A stretch of DNA of 64,000 nucleotides, taken from NCBI RefSeq assembly GCF_000738775.1, contig NZ_JPOC01000069.1, forward strand, positions 17,073-81,072, written 5' to 3'. The notes below the pieces were generated by a model. It worked only from the letters and a program-made list of their open reading frames with translations. It had not been told where the DNA came from and made no database searches. Origin of the DNA: Prescottella defluvii (GTDB taxonomy: Bacteria > Actinomycetota > Actinomycetes > Mycobacteriales > Mycobacteriaceae). Each line of letters opens with the position of its first letter. The first letter of the stretch is position 1. This document shows positions 26,954 through 35,990 of the stretch, in pieces. Both the position numbers and the translations under genes were made by a program.

Positions 26954-27526
26954 ATGACAAACACGGAATTCGAACTAGGTGGCGTGTGCCACCTGGCGCT
27001 GGTGTGCCAGGACATGGAGCGCACCGTCGACTTCTACACCAACGTCCTGGGTATGAAGCTGTCCATGACGCTCTCCCTGCCCGGCGGTGGCCAGCACTTC
27101 TTCTTCGACATGGGCGGCGGCCAGTTCATCGCGTTCTTCTGGTTCGCCGACGCTGCCCCGCACGCCCCCGGCATCGCGGCGCCCGCGGCCATCCCCGGCA
27201 TCGGCAAGGAGATCGCGTCGGCGCACGGCTCGATGAACCACGTCTCGTTCAAGATCCCGCTCGACAAGTTCGACGAGTACAAGGCCAAGCTCGAGGCCAA
27301 GGGTGTGCAGACCGGACCGATGCTCAACCACGACAAGTCCGAGCGCGGGATCAGCCTCCAGGACAGCGACTCCACGTTCGTGAAGTCGATCTACTTCTTC
27401 GACCCGGACGGCATTCTGCTCGAGTTCGCGGCGTGGACCCGCGAGTTGCGCGAGGACGACGTCGCGCACGCACCCCGGACCGCGGACGGCGGCCTCGGCA
27501 CCCCGGTCGGGACTGCTGCCAAGTGA
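26954..27526 (+). CDS. VOC-superfamily protein, 190 aa, paralogue of the 10 kb protein
   Basis: VCHLALVCQDMERTVDFY, GQHFFFDMGGGQFIAFFWF, SMNHVSFKIPLDKFDEYKAK and YFFDPDGILLEFAAWTREL match the protein at 10044 almost block for block. Metal positions H, H and E are conserved. GGAG lies ten bases before ATG. The stop overlaps the next gene as GTGA, so both are translated together. Isomerase, lyase or dioxygenase chemistry is possible; none can be chosen from sequence. Confidence 0.82.
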   Translation: MTNTEFELGGVCHLALVCQDMERTVDFYTNVLGMKLSMTLSLPGGGQHFFFDMGGGQFIAFFWFADAAPHAPGIAAPAAIPGIGKEIASAHGSMNHVSFKIPLDKFDEYKAKLEAKGVQTGPMLNHDKSERGISLQDSDSTFVKSIYFFDPDGILLEFAAWTRELREDDVAHAPRTADGGLGTPVGTAAK

Positions 27527-27891
27527 GTGAGATGCTCGCGCTCGCAGACAAGATGTTCACCGCCCTCAGCCGAGGCGATGTCGCCGTCCTCGACGAGATC
27601 TATCACGCGGACGTGAAGATCTGGCACAACTGGGACAACGCCGAGCAGTCCCGTGAGGACAACCTCCGCATCCTCTCGGGCATCCCCACCCGCTATGACG
27701 ACTTCGGCTACGACGAAGCCCGCTGTACCGCCCTCGAGGACGGCTTTGTGCGCCAGCACGTCATCCGGGCGACTATCGGGGACAAGACCGTCAACGTCCC
27801 CACGATCTTCCGGGTGTTCGTCGACGGCGGTAAGATCCGCCGCATCGAGGAGTACCTGGACGCCGGCGAACTTCGCAAGGTCTTTGCCTGA
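27523..27891 (+). CDS. NTF2-like (SnoaL-type) protein, 122 aa
   Basis: GTG start chosen because VSEMLALADKMFTALSRGD aligns with the start of the protein at 26438 and gives a GTGA overlap with the VOC stop. WHNWDNAEQSREDNL, FVRQHVIRATIGDKTVNVP and IRRIEEYLDAGEL repeat the paralogue's pattern. The two 122-residue proteins may form a heteromer or act on related intermediates. A strong terminator follows. Confidence 0.8.
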   Translation: MSEMLALADKMFTALSRGDVAVLDEIYHADVKIWHNWDNAEQSREDNLRILSGIPTRYDDFGYDEARCTALEDGFVRQHVIRATIGDKTVNVPTIFRVFVDGGKIRRIEEYLDAGELRKVFA

Positions 27892-27910
27892 ATAGAGACA
27901 TGATCAAGAG

Positions 27911-27947
27911 AACAGCCCCGCCGATCGATTCGATCGGCGGGGCTGTT
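27911..27947. terminator. Bidirectional terminator
   Basis: A perfect 16-bp stem AACAGCCCCGCCGATC with a 5-base loop and a TTTCCTT tail, between the NTF2-like gene (plus) and the IclR gene (minus). Confidence 0.9.
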
Positions 27948-27993
27948 TCCTTGCCTTATCTTGCCGCGCAGGAAGATTCGTTCGATGCCGAGA

Positions 27994-28776
27994 TCACAGG
28001 AAGAACGCCGCGACCTCGTCCACCGCCTGGGTCAGTGCGGCGGCGATCTCCTCGCGGGTCACGTCGGACATCCGACTCTTGGGCGTGGAGACGTTCAGCG
28101 TGTAGCGCGCCCCGCCGTACTCCCCGAGAGAGACCGCCACCGACGCAACTTCATCCTCGGACTCCTCGTCGCTCATGGCGAACCCGACCCGGCGGACCTC
28201 CGCTAGCTGGCGCAACAGAACCGACCGCTTGGTGATCGAGTGCGAGGTGAGGCCCCCCGGCAACTTCTCCTTGGGGTAGAGCTCGCGCACCCCACTGTCC
28301 TCCAGCGTGGCGAGCAGCGCCTTGCCCGACGACGTGCAGTGCGCAGGCATCGTCATGCCCATGCGGGATCCCACGCGCACCGCCCGAGCACTCTCGACCG
28401 AGTCCACGAAGGTCACCGTGTTCCCGTCGAGACGGGCCAGGTGGACCGTCTCGCCGAGGCTGGCCGAGAGCCGTTCGAGGACCGGGTGCACGCGCGCCCG
28501 AACGTCGGTCTGGCGCAGGACCGCGAACGCTATCGTCGTCAGCGCCGGACCCGGCTCGTAAGCCCGCGAGCCCTCGACCTGACGAACGAAACCGCGGTAC
28601 TGGAGCATCGCCAGCAGCCGGTGCGCAGTCGACGAGGCCACCGAGAGATACTCGCTCACCTCGGTCAGCCGGATGCTGCGACGATCGCCGAGCAGCAGCA
28701 GGATCCGAAGCGCATTGTCGACAGACTCGATCGGGTACTGCGGACGATTCGGAGGTGCATCTTCCTTTGCAGTCAC
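27994..28776 (-). CDS. IclR-family transcriptional regulator, 260 aa
   Basis: N-terminal winged helix (VDNALRILLLLGDRRSIRLT, EYLSVASSTAHRLLAMLQYR) and C-terminal IclR effector domain (VHLARLDGNTVTFVDSVESA, MPAHCTSSGKALLATL). GTG start overlaps the CoA-ligase stop as GTGA, so it is the last gene of the minus-strand operon. A CTTAGCGATCG palindrome upstream of that operon and of the neighbouring VOC/NTF2 genes makes it a good candidate local regulator, unproven. Confidence 0.87.
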   Translation of the reverse strand: MTAKEDAPPNRPQYPIESVDNALRILLLLGDRRSIRLTEVSEYLSVASSTAHRLLAMLQYRGFVRQVEGSRAYEPGPALTTIAFAVLRQTDVRARVHPVLERLSASLGETVHLARLDGNTVTFVDSVESARAVRVGSRMGMTMPAHCTSSGKALLATLEDSGVRELYPKEKLPGGLTSHSITKRSVLLRQLAEVRRVGFAMSDEESEDEVASVAVSLGEYGGARYTLNVSTPKSRMSDVTREEIAAALTQAVDEVAAFFL

Positions 28777-30353
28777 GCAGGTAGGGTAACGGCCGGGGTG
28801 CGCAACTCGTTCTTGGTGACCTTGCCCGAGGCGTTTCGCGGCAGCGCATCGACGATCACGAGGTCGGTCGGCAGCTTGTAACGGGCCAACCTCTCCCCCG
28901 CCCAGGTGCGCAACTCCTCGATGGTCAGATCCGCCGCGCCCTGCTTCAGCGCGACCACCGCGACCGGGGTCTCGCCCCAGGTCTCGTGGGCCCTGCCGAT
29001 CACGGCAACCTCGGCGATGTCGGGGTGGCCGGCCAGCGCATTCTCGACCTCGGCGCAGTAGATGTTCTCACCGCCGGAGATGATCATGTCCTTCGCGCGG
29101 TCCACGACGTAGATGAAGCCTTCCTCGTCCATCCGCACCAGGTCGCCGGAGTGGAACCAGCCGCCGACGAAGGCCTGCGCCGTCGCCTCCGGGTTGTTCC
29201 AGTACCCGGACATGAGCCCCTGGCCGCGGTAGACGATCTCCCCGACCTCACCGGGCTGCACATCCACCATGTCGGGGTCGACGATGCGAGCCCAGACCCC
29301 GGGCACCGGTCGCCCGACGGAGCCGATCTTGCGGCGTGAGTCCTTGGCCTCCAGCACGCACGTCACCGGGGACATCTCGGTCTGCCCGAAGAGCGCGAGG
29401 CTCGCCGCGCCCGGCAGAACCTCGCCCATCCTGCGGAGCAGGGTGTCGCTGGCCGGCGCCGCACCCCAGGAGCTGACACGGAGCCTTGACAGGTCACGCG
29501 GCACCCGCTCCTGCTCGTCGCAGACCGCCTGCCACTGAGTGGGTACGAGGAACGTCGACGTGACCCGCTCGCGCTCCGCGACATCGAGGAGGGCGCCCGC
29601 GTCGAACGAGACGCTGGGCATGACGACCATCGTGGCGCCCATCAGGATCGCCGGCGCCACCAAGCCGAGGGTGCCGATGTGGAACAGCGGCGCGGCGCAG
29701 AGGCTGACCTCGTCGTGCATTTCGAAGCGGAACGCCATCACGTTCGTGGCCGCCTGCGCGGCCAGGTTGCGATGTGTCAGCACGGCGCCCTTGGGGCGTC
29801 CGGTCGTGCCCGAGGTGTACATGAGCAGCGCAGGCTCCGACTCCTCGGTCACGGCGATCGAGGCGCCCGAACCGGGGTGGGCGACGAGGACGTCGTACGA
29901 CGTCGCGCCATCGGCGCTCTCGCTGCCGACCTGGAAGACCTGCACCGGACCCTCGACGTCCGCGGACGCGGCGATTCCGGTGGCGCTCGTCTGCCCGTCC
30001 ACGAAGAGGACGGCGGAACCGCTGTCGTCGAGTGTGAACGCCACCTCGCCGACGCTGAGGCGGAAGTTGATCGGCACTGCAATAGCGCCGATCCGGTTGG
30101 CGGCGATCATGATCTCGATGTACTCGGCCTGGTTTCCCATCAGCAGCGCAACGCGGTCCCCGCGCCCCACGCCGCGCTCGGCGAGCGCGGCAGAGACGGC
30201 AACCACGCGCTGCTGGAGTTGCGCCCAGGTGATCCGACGGTCGCCGAATACAATCGCCGTCAAGTCACCTCGTTCGAACGCATGTCGGTCAACCTGGTTG
30301 ACCCAGTGTTGCTTTCGAGCGAGCCCCAGCTCGTCGTTCTCGGTGCTCATCAT
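28773..30353 (-). CDS. AMP-forming acyl-CoA synthetase, 526 aa
   Basis: ANL ligase: LLMYTSGTTGRPKGAVLTHR, SLALFGQTEMSPV, GWFHSGDLVRMDEEGFIY, DRAKDMIISGGENIYCAEVE and ASGKVTKNELR. ATGATG start overlaps the hydrolase stop by one base; a longer frame runs into the hydrolase gene and is not used. Presumably activates an acid released or handled by the hydrolase. Between the IclR gene and the hydrolase in one operon. Confidence 0.87.
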   Translation of the reverse strand: MMSTENDELGLARKQHWVNQVDRHAFERGDLTAIVFGDRRITWAQLQQRVVAVSAALAERGVGRGDRVALLMGNQAEYIEIMIAANRIGAIAVPINFRLSVGEVAFTLDDSGSAVLFVDGQTSATGIAASADVEGPVQVFQVGSESADGATSYDVLVAHPGSGASIAVTEESEPALLMYTSGTTGRPKGAVLTHRNLAAQAATNVMAFRFEMHDEVSLCAAPLFHIGTLGLVAPAILMGATMVVMPSVSFDAGALLDVAERERVTSTFLVPTQWQAVCDEQERVPRDLSRLRVSSWGAAPASDTLLRRMGEVLPGAASLALFGQTEMSPVTCVLEAKDSRRKIGSVGRPVPGVWARIVDPDMVDVQPGEVGEIVYRGQGLMSGYWNNPEATAQAFVGGWFHSGDLVRMDEEGFIYVVDRAKDMIISGGENIYCAEVENALAGHPDIAEVAVIGRAHETWGETPVAVVALKQGAADLTIEELRTWAGERLARYKLPTDLVIVDALPRNASGKVTKNELRTPAVTLPA

Positions 30354-31498
30354 CACTGCTTCTCTGGGAAACGCTCGGCGATCCAGTCGCACATCACCTC
30401 GGCAACCTTCTCGCGGGCACCGGCCGGCTCGACGAAGTAGTGATCGCCCGGCAGGTCCTTGCGCTGCTTGTCGGTGCTGGCGATGGCGTTGTACAGCGCG
30501 TCCGCATCGCTCGGGAACACACCCGTGTCGCCGTCGGGGTTGATGACGAACGCCGGCACGGTGATCTTCTCCATGTGCATTTCCGCGCGGCACTGGGATT
30601 CTTCAAGGCTCCACATGTGCAGCCAGTTCCGCAACGTGCTGCCGGCGCCGATGCCGCGGTCGCCGCGGTTGGCCACGGCGGTCGAACCGCGATAGCACTC
30701 GCCCGCAGGGCGACTGCTCGGCTCCAGCGTCGCGTCGACCATGCGGGGGTCCGCCCAGGTCCGCGGAACACCGAAGTGCCGGTCGAAGTAGCCGGCGGCG
30801 GTGACCCGGGCAAGCTCCTCCCGGGCCCACGCGGTGATCCGGTGGTTGCGGGCAACCTGCGCGGCGCGGTATCGCTCGATGAACTCCGCGGAGTACGGCG
30901 GGCCGTTCTCGGGGTTGAACAGGTCGAGTTCGGGGTCGGACAGCGTCGGGTCGTTCTCGTCTACGACAGCTGCGTCCAGCCACGAGGTCAGCACATCAGG
31001 CCGGCCGCCGTGCGCGGCGAGCGAGATGTAGGCGTCGCCGGGGATGAGGTCGTCGATCCCCAGCGCGGGTTCCATATCGCGGGCGGGACGGATGCACGAC
31101 TCGACGGCTTGCGCCTGGTAGGCCGCCATCAGCGACCCGCCGCCGGAATTACCGAGCAGGACAACCTGATCCACACCTGCATGTTCCTTCAACCAGCGGA
31201 CGCCCACGCCGATGTCGACCAGGGCCTGGTCGAGATTGAAGAGCTCCTCGTAGCCGCGGTACCGGGTGTTCCAGCCCAGGAATCCAACACCGCGCTCAGC
31301 CATGAACTCGGCGACGTAATGTTCGGAGAAGTCAATCTGGTAGTGCGAGGCGATCATCGCAATGCGCGGCTTCTTGCCGGCCGGCGTGTAATAGATCCCC
31401 TGGCACGGGTAGCCGCCGGCCCCCGCGCGCTTCGCACCCGGGGACTCGCTGCTGACGAATTCCTTGTGGACGTTCGGGCTGGTGGTAGCGCCGGTCAT
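30353..31498 (-). CDS. Alpha/beta-hydrolase, 381 aa
   Basis: Serine hydrolase with nucleophile elbow GNSGGG near residue 116, acid in NPDGDTGVFPSDAD and histidine in LPGDHYFVEPAG. Longer than the basic fold, with a mid-protein insert rich in Trp and Arg that probably forms a lid. No signal peptide. Upstream of the CoA ligase, so hydrolysis of an ester, amide or ring C-C bond followed by CoA activation is inferred; the bond type is not readable. Confidence 0.8.
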   Translation of the reverse strand: MTGATTSPNVHKEFVSSESPGAKRAGAGGYPCQGIYYTPAGKKPRIAMIASHYQIDFSEHYVAEFMAERGVGFLGWNTRYRGYEELFNLDQALVDIGVGVRWLKEHAGVDQVVLLGNSGGGSLMAAYQAQAVESCIRPARDMEPALGIDDLIPGDAYISLAAHGGRPDVLTSWLDAAVVDENDPTLSDPELDLFNPENGPPYSAEFIERYRAAQVARNHRITAWAREELARVTAAGYFDRHFGVPRTWADPRMVDATLEPSSRPAGECYRGSTAVANRGDRGIGAGSTLRNWLHMWSLEESQCRAEMHMEKITVPAFVINPDGDTGVFPSDADALYNAIASTDKQRKDLPGDHYFVEPAGAREKVAEVMCDWIAERFPEKQ

Positions 31499-31500
31499 GG

Positions 31501-32076
31501 TTAGACAACCTCGTATTCATTGAGACTTGCGTATTTCTTCAGGTGCGTAAACATCAAATCGACCCGTTCGAGGACGATGGGATCCGTCAGCCGGCCCTGC
31601 TCGTCGAAGTGATCGGGCGCGAAGCTGAGAAGAATCTCGGGCCCCGGCAACACGGGGGACCGCGAGAAGACGAAGGTGTGACGCAGTTCGAACTGGCTGC
31701 GCGCCGTGCCGAGGCGGCCGGGCGTCGCGCCCATGAGCGCCACCGGCTTGCGCTCGAGTACCGAGTGCCCGAGCGGCAGCGAGAGCCAGTCGAGTGCGTT
31801 CTTCAGGACGCCGGGGATGCCGCCGTTGTATTCCGGCGTCGCAATCAGCAGGGCATCAGCAGCTTCGACCTCGGCGCGCAGCGCGTGGACGCTCTCTGCC
31901 TCGTTACCGAAATCATCTTCGTTGAGCATCGGGATCTCGCCCAGCAGCTTCGTGACCCGTACGTCGACGTCGGCGGGCGCCATTGCCGCGGCCGCCTCGA
32001 TGAGCTTGCGGTTCCACGAGTCCGCGCGGAGGCTGCCTGCAATCGCGCAGATTACAAACTTTCCGTCTTTCATCAT
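31501..32076 (-). CDS. NADPH-dependent FMN reductase family protein, 191 aa
   Basis: Flavodoxin-like fold: ICAIAGSLRADSWNRKL binds the FMN phosphate, ATPEYNGGIPGVLKNALDWL is the flavin-contact motif, and ALMGATPGRLGTARSQFELR follows. Acts as an NAD(P)H:flavin or quinone reductase. AGGAG lies before ATGATG, which overlaps the stop of the truncated ABC-ATPase frame, so it was part of an operon with that transporter. May supply reduced flavin to an oxygenase; partner unknown. Confidence 0.84.
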   Translation of the reverse strand: MMKDGKFVICAIAGSLRADSWNRKLIEAAAAMAPADVDVRVTKLLGEIPMLNEDDFGNEAESVHALRAEVEAADALLIATPEYNGGIPGVLKNALDWLSLPLGHSVLERKPVALMGATPGRLGTARSQFELRHTFVFSRSPVLPGPEILLSFAPDHFDEQGRLTDPIVLERVDLMFTHLKKYASLNEYEVV

Positions 32077-32764
32077 GCAGCTCCTAGATATGCCGCGACG
32101 ACAGCTTCGTCGCGGATAACCTCGGCGGGCTTGCCGAGGGCGATTCTTTGACCGAAGTTGAGGACGCAGACGCGGCTCGGGATGCCCCTGACCATCTTCA
32201 TGTCGTGCTCCACGGGCAGGATGGCCACGCCCAGGTCCTGGTTCACTTGCACGAGCCCCGGTTCCATCGACAGCGCTCGCGCCAACTCGATGCGGTTCTG
32301 CGTGGCGTTCTCCGCACCCGCGACGCGCACCGAACCTGACTGCGGTGCGTACACGCCGAGCAGACCCGAAACCCACGCATCTGCGTCGACTTACCCGCGC
32401 CGTTGGGCCCGAGGACGCTGACGATCCGGCCCCGGGGAACCGTAAGGCTCACGTCCTCGAGCGCCAGCGAGGCTGCGCCGTAACGGATCCTGATCCTGTC
32501 GATGACCAGCGAGTTCATTTGCCACCTCCGGAGATTCGGGCTCGGATCCAGCCGATAGGCCGCTTGAAGAGCGCGACCGACCTTTGGGCTCGAAGAATGA
32601 GGACCAGCACGATCACGAGGCCGTGCAGGAACTGAGAGAGCAGGGGCGCGGTGACGCCACCGCCCGCGCTCGCCTCCTTCGAGACAAACAGAAGGTACGG
32701 CGAGACAAGCCGTGAGCATCGCAGCGACCGCGACGGCCCGAATCGTCTTCCTCAACCTCATCAC
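32073..32764 (-). pseudogene. Decayed branched-chain-amino-acid-type (Liv) ABC transporter locus
   Basis: Pieces of several genes are fused by deletions. From the upstream end: a signal-peptide-like start (KTIRAVAVAAMLTACLAV) as in LivK binding proteins; a permease tail in another frame (LLSQFLHGLVIVLVLILRAQ); an ATPase start with Walker A (GPNGAGKST); a frameshift directly after it; then an ATPase tail (LPVEHDMKMVRGI, FGQRIALGKPAEVIRDEAVV) lacking the signature and Walker B parts. None of these can work. Confidence 0.8.
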
Positions 32765-32853
32765 AATGTCCCTGTTGCAATCTGCGACCAGACGCGCATC
32801 GAATCTGTGTTCCTGCGCATTGAACAGCCCTGCAGCCCGCGAGTCAAGACCTT

Positions 32854-32869
32854 ACTAGCGATCGATAAG
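32854..32869. promoter_or_regulatory. Candidate operator, CTTAGCGATCG family
   Basis: ACTAGCGATCGATAAG, 90 bases upstream of the first codon of the decayed Liv locus, hence at the head of the IclR operon. Confidence 0.45.
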
Positions 32870-32911
32870 TGCCAATCGTCAGCCTCACTACCTGCATATA
32901 CCCATCTTGAT

Positions 32912-32956
32912 TTCTCTCTGCAGAGAGCAACTCTGCCAAACATGCAGGTCCTCGTC
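32912..32956 (+). repeat. Direct repeat copy 1 (CTCTGCCA element)
   Basis: TTCTCTCTGCAGAGAG then CTCTGCCAAACATGCAGGTC. A diverged second copy in the same orientation is at 33546-33588. It contains the perfect palindrome CTCTCTGCAGAGAG. Confidence 0.5.
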
Positions 32957-32959
32957 GCG

Positions 32960-33175
32960 CGGGCGGAGCACGGGAGTCACCGGCTGTGGAGCGCTCCGAA
33001 CACGACGGACGGCGGACCCGTAGGGGCGTCCGTAGTTGAACCAGTCGACCCGTTCCAGGGTGGCAACTTCGACCTGGCCCACGGTCCACCCCGAGATTGC
33101 CGGCGCGATCGCGCACGCGTGCGCGATCAGCGCCCCGCAGATCGGCAGATCGGTCCGCCCACGCGACGCCCAGTT
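32960..33175 (-). pseudogene. Relic of an unidentified gene
   Basis: The minus frame gives a coding-like stretch, CGALIAHACAIAPAISGWTV followed by DWFNYGRPYGSAVRRVRSA, with no start and no recognisable family. It includes a perfect 22-bp palindrome at 33107-33128. Probably the end of a deleted gene. Confidence 0.35.
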
Positions 33176-33184
33176 CGAGACAGT

Positions 33185-33448
33185 CACCCAGGTTCGGCAG
33201 GTTTCGGCAAGTCCACCCGACCCTCTCAACCGATCGGCTTCAGCGTCCCGCCCGCCGAGACGACGGACAACGACAGCGATGCGATGACGTCGACCGGGAT
33301 CGCGCGAAGCACCGCCTCCTGTATCGAAGTACCGGTAGACGCGAGGCTGTGGCCGCGCGTGAGCACCACCAGCCGATCAAGGGAGTCGGCCACATCGTCG
33401 CCCAGGGCAGGTTGTGAATCAAAGCAGCACTGGGGAATACGGCGCTCC
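33185..33448 (-). pseudogene. Fragment of a class II aldolase/adducin gene
   Basis: The minus frame reads NxPALGDDVADSL-like text, then LTRGHSLASTGTSIQEAVLR and VDVIASLSLSVVSAGGTL. Both DNA and protein closely match residues ~145-235 of the intact gene at 42138-42872. The 5' two thirds are missing and the end is disrupted. It is evidence that the Rieske-cluster aldolase was once duplicated or moved. Confidence 0.85.
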
Positions 33449-33899
33449 GAGTTTCCGGTTGCCTGCGGGCGACAGCGGAGGTGCCGGATGCTGACCCACC
33501 AACGGTTCAGCTCACGCCTCGGACCCACCGCAAGGCAGACTTCCATCTCTCTACAGAATCGGCTCTGCCAAATGCGCATGTCGACTCGTTGCGTATCCGA
33601 GGTCGCTCGGCGTGGTTGCAAACCGATGCCGGCCCTCGCCAGTGCGCCACATGGCACCCCGCGACAGACCGGGGAGGCTGCAGCCTGATGCGATCGGACC
33701 CCGCATCGAACCGCCGCCGCGGCGAGCGCGCGACCACTGCACAGTCTCCAATCTTCTCTTCCATGAAGAAATTGCTTCTGCTACTGTGCTACGTGATGTG
33801 GGTCTCTCTCGGTGATCAGCGGGCCGGCAGCGACCCAACTCCCAGCCTCAGCCTGAACGCGCGGTCAGGTCTAAGAACACACCCCCCTGAAGGATGGTA
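33449..33899. other. Spacer before the ABC importer
   Basis: No gene recognised. It holds the second copy of the CTCTGCCA element, about 310 bases before the binding-protein start, and a lower-GC stretch near 33770-33810 that may contain the importer promoter. Confidence 0.5.
33546..33588 (+). repeat. Direct repeat copy 2 (CTCTGCCA element)
   Basis: TCTCTCTACAGA then CTCTGCCAAATGCGCATGTC, matching copy 1 at 32912. The two copies bracket the two gene relics. Confidence 0.5.
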
Positions 33900-35507
33900 A
33901 TGAAGCGAACAATTCATCGGCGGGCGCTTTCCACCCTGGTCCTAATTTCGACTTGTGGACTCATAGCCGCTGGATGCGCGTCCTCCGCCGGTTCATCCGA
34001 CGGCGGTGCCGAACCGAAACTCATTCGGGCCGAGGTGATTGGCGAGCAGTCTCCTGAGGGAAACGCTATCGGAAATGCGACTCTGACTTATGCATCGCAT
34101 TCGTTGACCAATACACTGGACCCGATCAAGGGCAGGACTTCCCCCTGGCTCGGCGGCACCGAAATGGCCGCAATCTACGACGTCCTGGTGCGATGGGACC
34201 CAGAGTCCGCAAACTTTGTGCCGCAGCTCGCCGAGTCGCTCACGGAGTCTGCCGATAGACTCTCGTGGACCATCAAACTCCGTGACGGGGTGAAGTTCAG
34301 CAATGGCGATACTCTGGACGCTTCAGCCGTCATGGCCAGCACCAATCGCATGACCGAGGGCAAGGCCACGTACAGCGACCAATTCATGGCGAACGTGCGA
34401 TCCATGGAGGCGCCCGACCCCGGTACCGTCACCTATTACCTGAACAATCCGTGGACCGACTTTCCCGTGCTCCTGACCACAGGGTTCGGCATGATCACCC
34501 ACCCGGACTCATTTCGGGACGGGAGCTTCGTCGAGCCGATCGGTGTTGGGCCGTACACCGTCAAATCTGTCAATCCCGGAGTCGAACTCGTTCTCGCGCC
34601 ACGCGAGGACTATTGGGGTGGGAAGCCGAGAATCGGCGGACTCAAGTTCGTAGACCTTCATGGTGAGCAGCCGATGGTCGATGCGCTCAAGGCGGGCGAG
34701 GTACAGATGGCGTATCTCAGGGGTGGAGACGCCATCGAGACGATGCGGGCCGAGTTCCCCGGATACTACGAGCCGGTAAGCATGGTCGACAACGGCCTTA
34801 TCAATATCAGGGAAGGACGTGCCGCCCACGATATCCGCGTCCGCCAGGCAATCGTGAAGGCAATCGATCCTGTCATCATCAACGAACGCGCCAGGGACGG
34901 ACTGAACTCGCCCGGACTCGAGCTGTTCCAAGAGTGGTCCAACATGCACGGCGCGATCCCCGGTCCTACTCAGGACATTGACGCCGCCCGCGAGCTCGTC
35001 AATGAGGCCAAGGCGGACGGATACGATGGAAAATTGACGTTCGCCTCGTTGCAGGATCCAGCGTCGGTAAATCTGGCATTGGCGATGCAGTCAATGCTCC
35101 AAAATGTCGGCTTCGAAGTCAAAATCCAACCTAATGCGACTAAGAATGATATCGCCAAGACGTTCTATGTCACTCATGACTTCGACGTGAGCGTTGGCGG
35201 CACGGCGGTGCCCGATTCCGCGCCGCTCCCCAGGCTTCAAGGCCTGCTCGTGACTGGATCCAGCCAGAACGTGAGTGGCTACAGCAATCCCAAGATGGAC
35301 GAAGTGATCTCCCAGATTCAGGCTGCCGCCACCCCGGAGGAGCGTAGGGCTGGATTCGAGGAGATGCAGACGATCATCAACGAGGATGCGCCGATCGTGC
35401 CGTTGGGTTCGGGCGCAAACTTCGTCACCTGGGCGCCGAACGTCCACGGTGCAAAGGCCGGTATGGATGGGCTGGTGCTCTTCGACAAGATCTGGATCTC
35501 GGACTAA
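33900..35507 (+). CDS. ABC importer substrate-binding lipoprotein (family 5, Dpp/Opp type), 535 aa
   Basis: Exported lipoprotein: basic MKRTIHRRALSTL, hydrophobic core, lipobox IAAGC with C26. Family 5 landmarks: TLDPIKGRTSPWLGGTEMAA, LAESLTESADRLSWTIKLRD, VKFSNGDTLDASAVM, and VRQAIVKAIDP. GAAGGA six bases before the second ATG favours that start. Feeds two permeases and two ATPases downstream after a 483-base gap. Peptides are the classic ligand, but family 5 proteins also bind other small molecules; placement among aromatic genes hints at such a use. Confidence 0.87.
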   Translation: MKRTIHRRALSTLVLISTCGLIAAGCASSAGSSDGGAEPKLIRAEVIGEQSPEGNAIGNATLTYASHSLTNTLDPIKGRTSPWLGGTEMAAIYDVLVRWDPESANFVPQLAESLTESADRLSWTIKLRDGVKFSNGDTLDASAVMASTNRMTEGKATYSDQFMANVRSMEAPDPGTVTYYLNNPWTDFPVLLTTGFGMITHPDSFRDGSFVEPIGVGPYTVKSVNPGVELVLAPREDYWGGKPRIGGLKFVDLHGEQPMVDALKAGEVQMAYLRGGDAIETMRAEFPGYYEPVSMVDNGLINIREGRAAHDIRVRQAIVKAIDPVIINERARDGLNSPGLELFQEWSNMHGAIPGPTQDIDAARELVNEAKADGYDGKLTFASLQDPASVNLALAMQSMLQNVGFEVKIQPNATKNDIAKTFYVTHDFDVSVGGTAVPDSAPLPRLQGLLVTGSSQNVSGYSNPKMDEVISQIQAAATPEERRAGFEEMQTIINEDAPIVPLGSGANFVTWAPNVHGAKAGMDGLVLFDKIWISD

Positions 35508-35990
35508 GCACACTCCGACCTCGAGGCCCTTCGGACCTCGGGCCCGCCCCCAACAACCTGACCACGCCCCGCGGTGTGCAAGTTGGGGGCGGCAGGAGGC
35601 AGTGCGACCAGACGGATCGAAGTCCGGCGATGAACGCAGTCCATTGCAGGAATCGAGAGCCTTCTCTTCCATCCAGGACAGGAATGGACTCGCTTCTCGC
35701 AGATGCCGTGGCGTCCTACCACGGTGTGCCGGACCGGCGACCCGGCCCAGAGAATCGTCGGGCCGGGCTGACCCTGCTGGGCATGGACACCTCGCCTGAG
35801 GGATTACAGGTTCATCGCCGGCCGCGGAGGATTGGGATCAAATCGATTGGCAACCTTGAAAATTCGTTCATCGATGCCAGTGCACGACCCTGCGCGCCTT
35901 ACGGACTTTGCGGCCGTTACATAGGCCGGCTCAGCAATCACATCGAAGTGAGGATCAACGGATGATTTCAGAAAGGAGACGACTGCAGCG
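35508..35990. other. Spacer inside the ABC importer locus, with two hairpins
   Basis: No gene recognised. Hairpin 35544-35592 (11-bp stem CCGCCCCCAAC) follows the binding-protein gene and may stop or trim transcripts, as often seen after binding-protein genes. Hairpin 35741-35767 (CCCGGCCC/GGGCCGGG) lies further on. Confidence 0.55.
35544..35592 (+). terminator. Hairpin after the binding-protein gene
   Basis: Perfect 11-bp stem CCGCCCCCAAC/GTTGGGGGCGG, 27-base loop, 36 bases past the stop. May be a partial terminator setting higher binding-protein expression. Confidence 0.5.
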
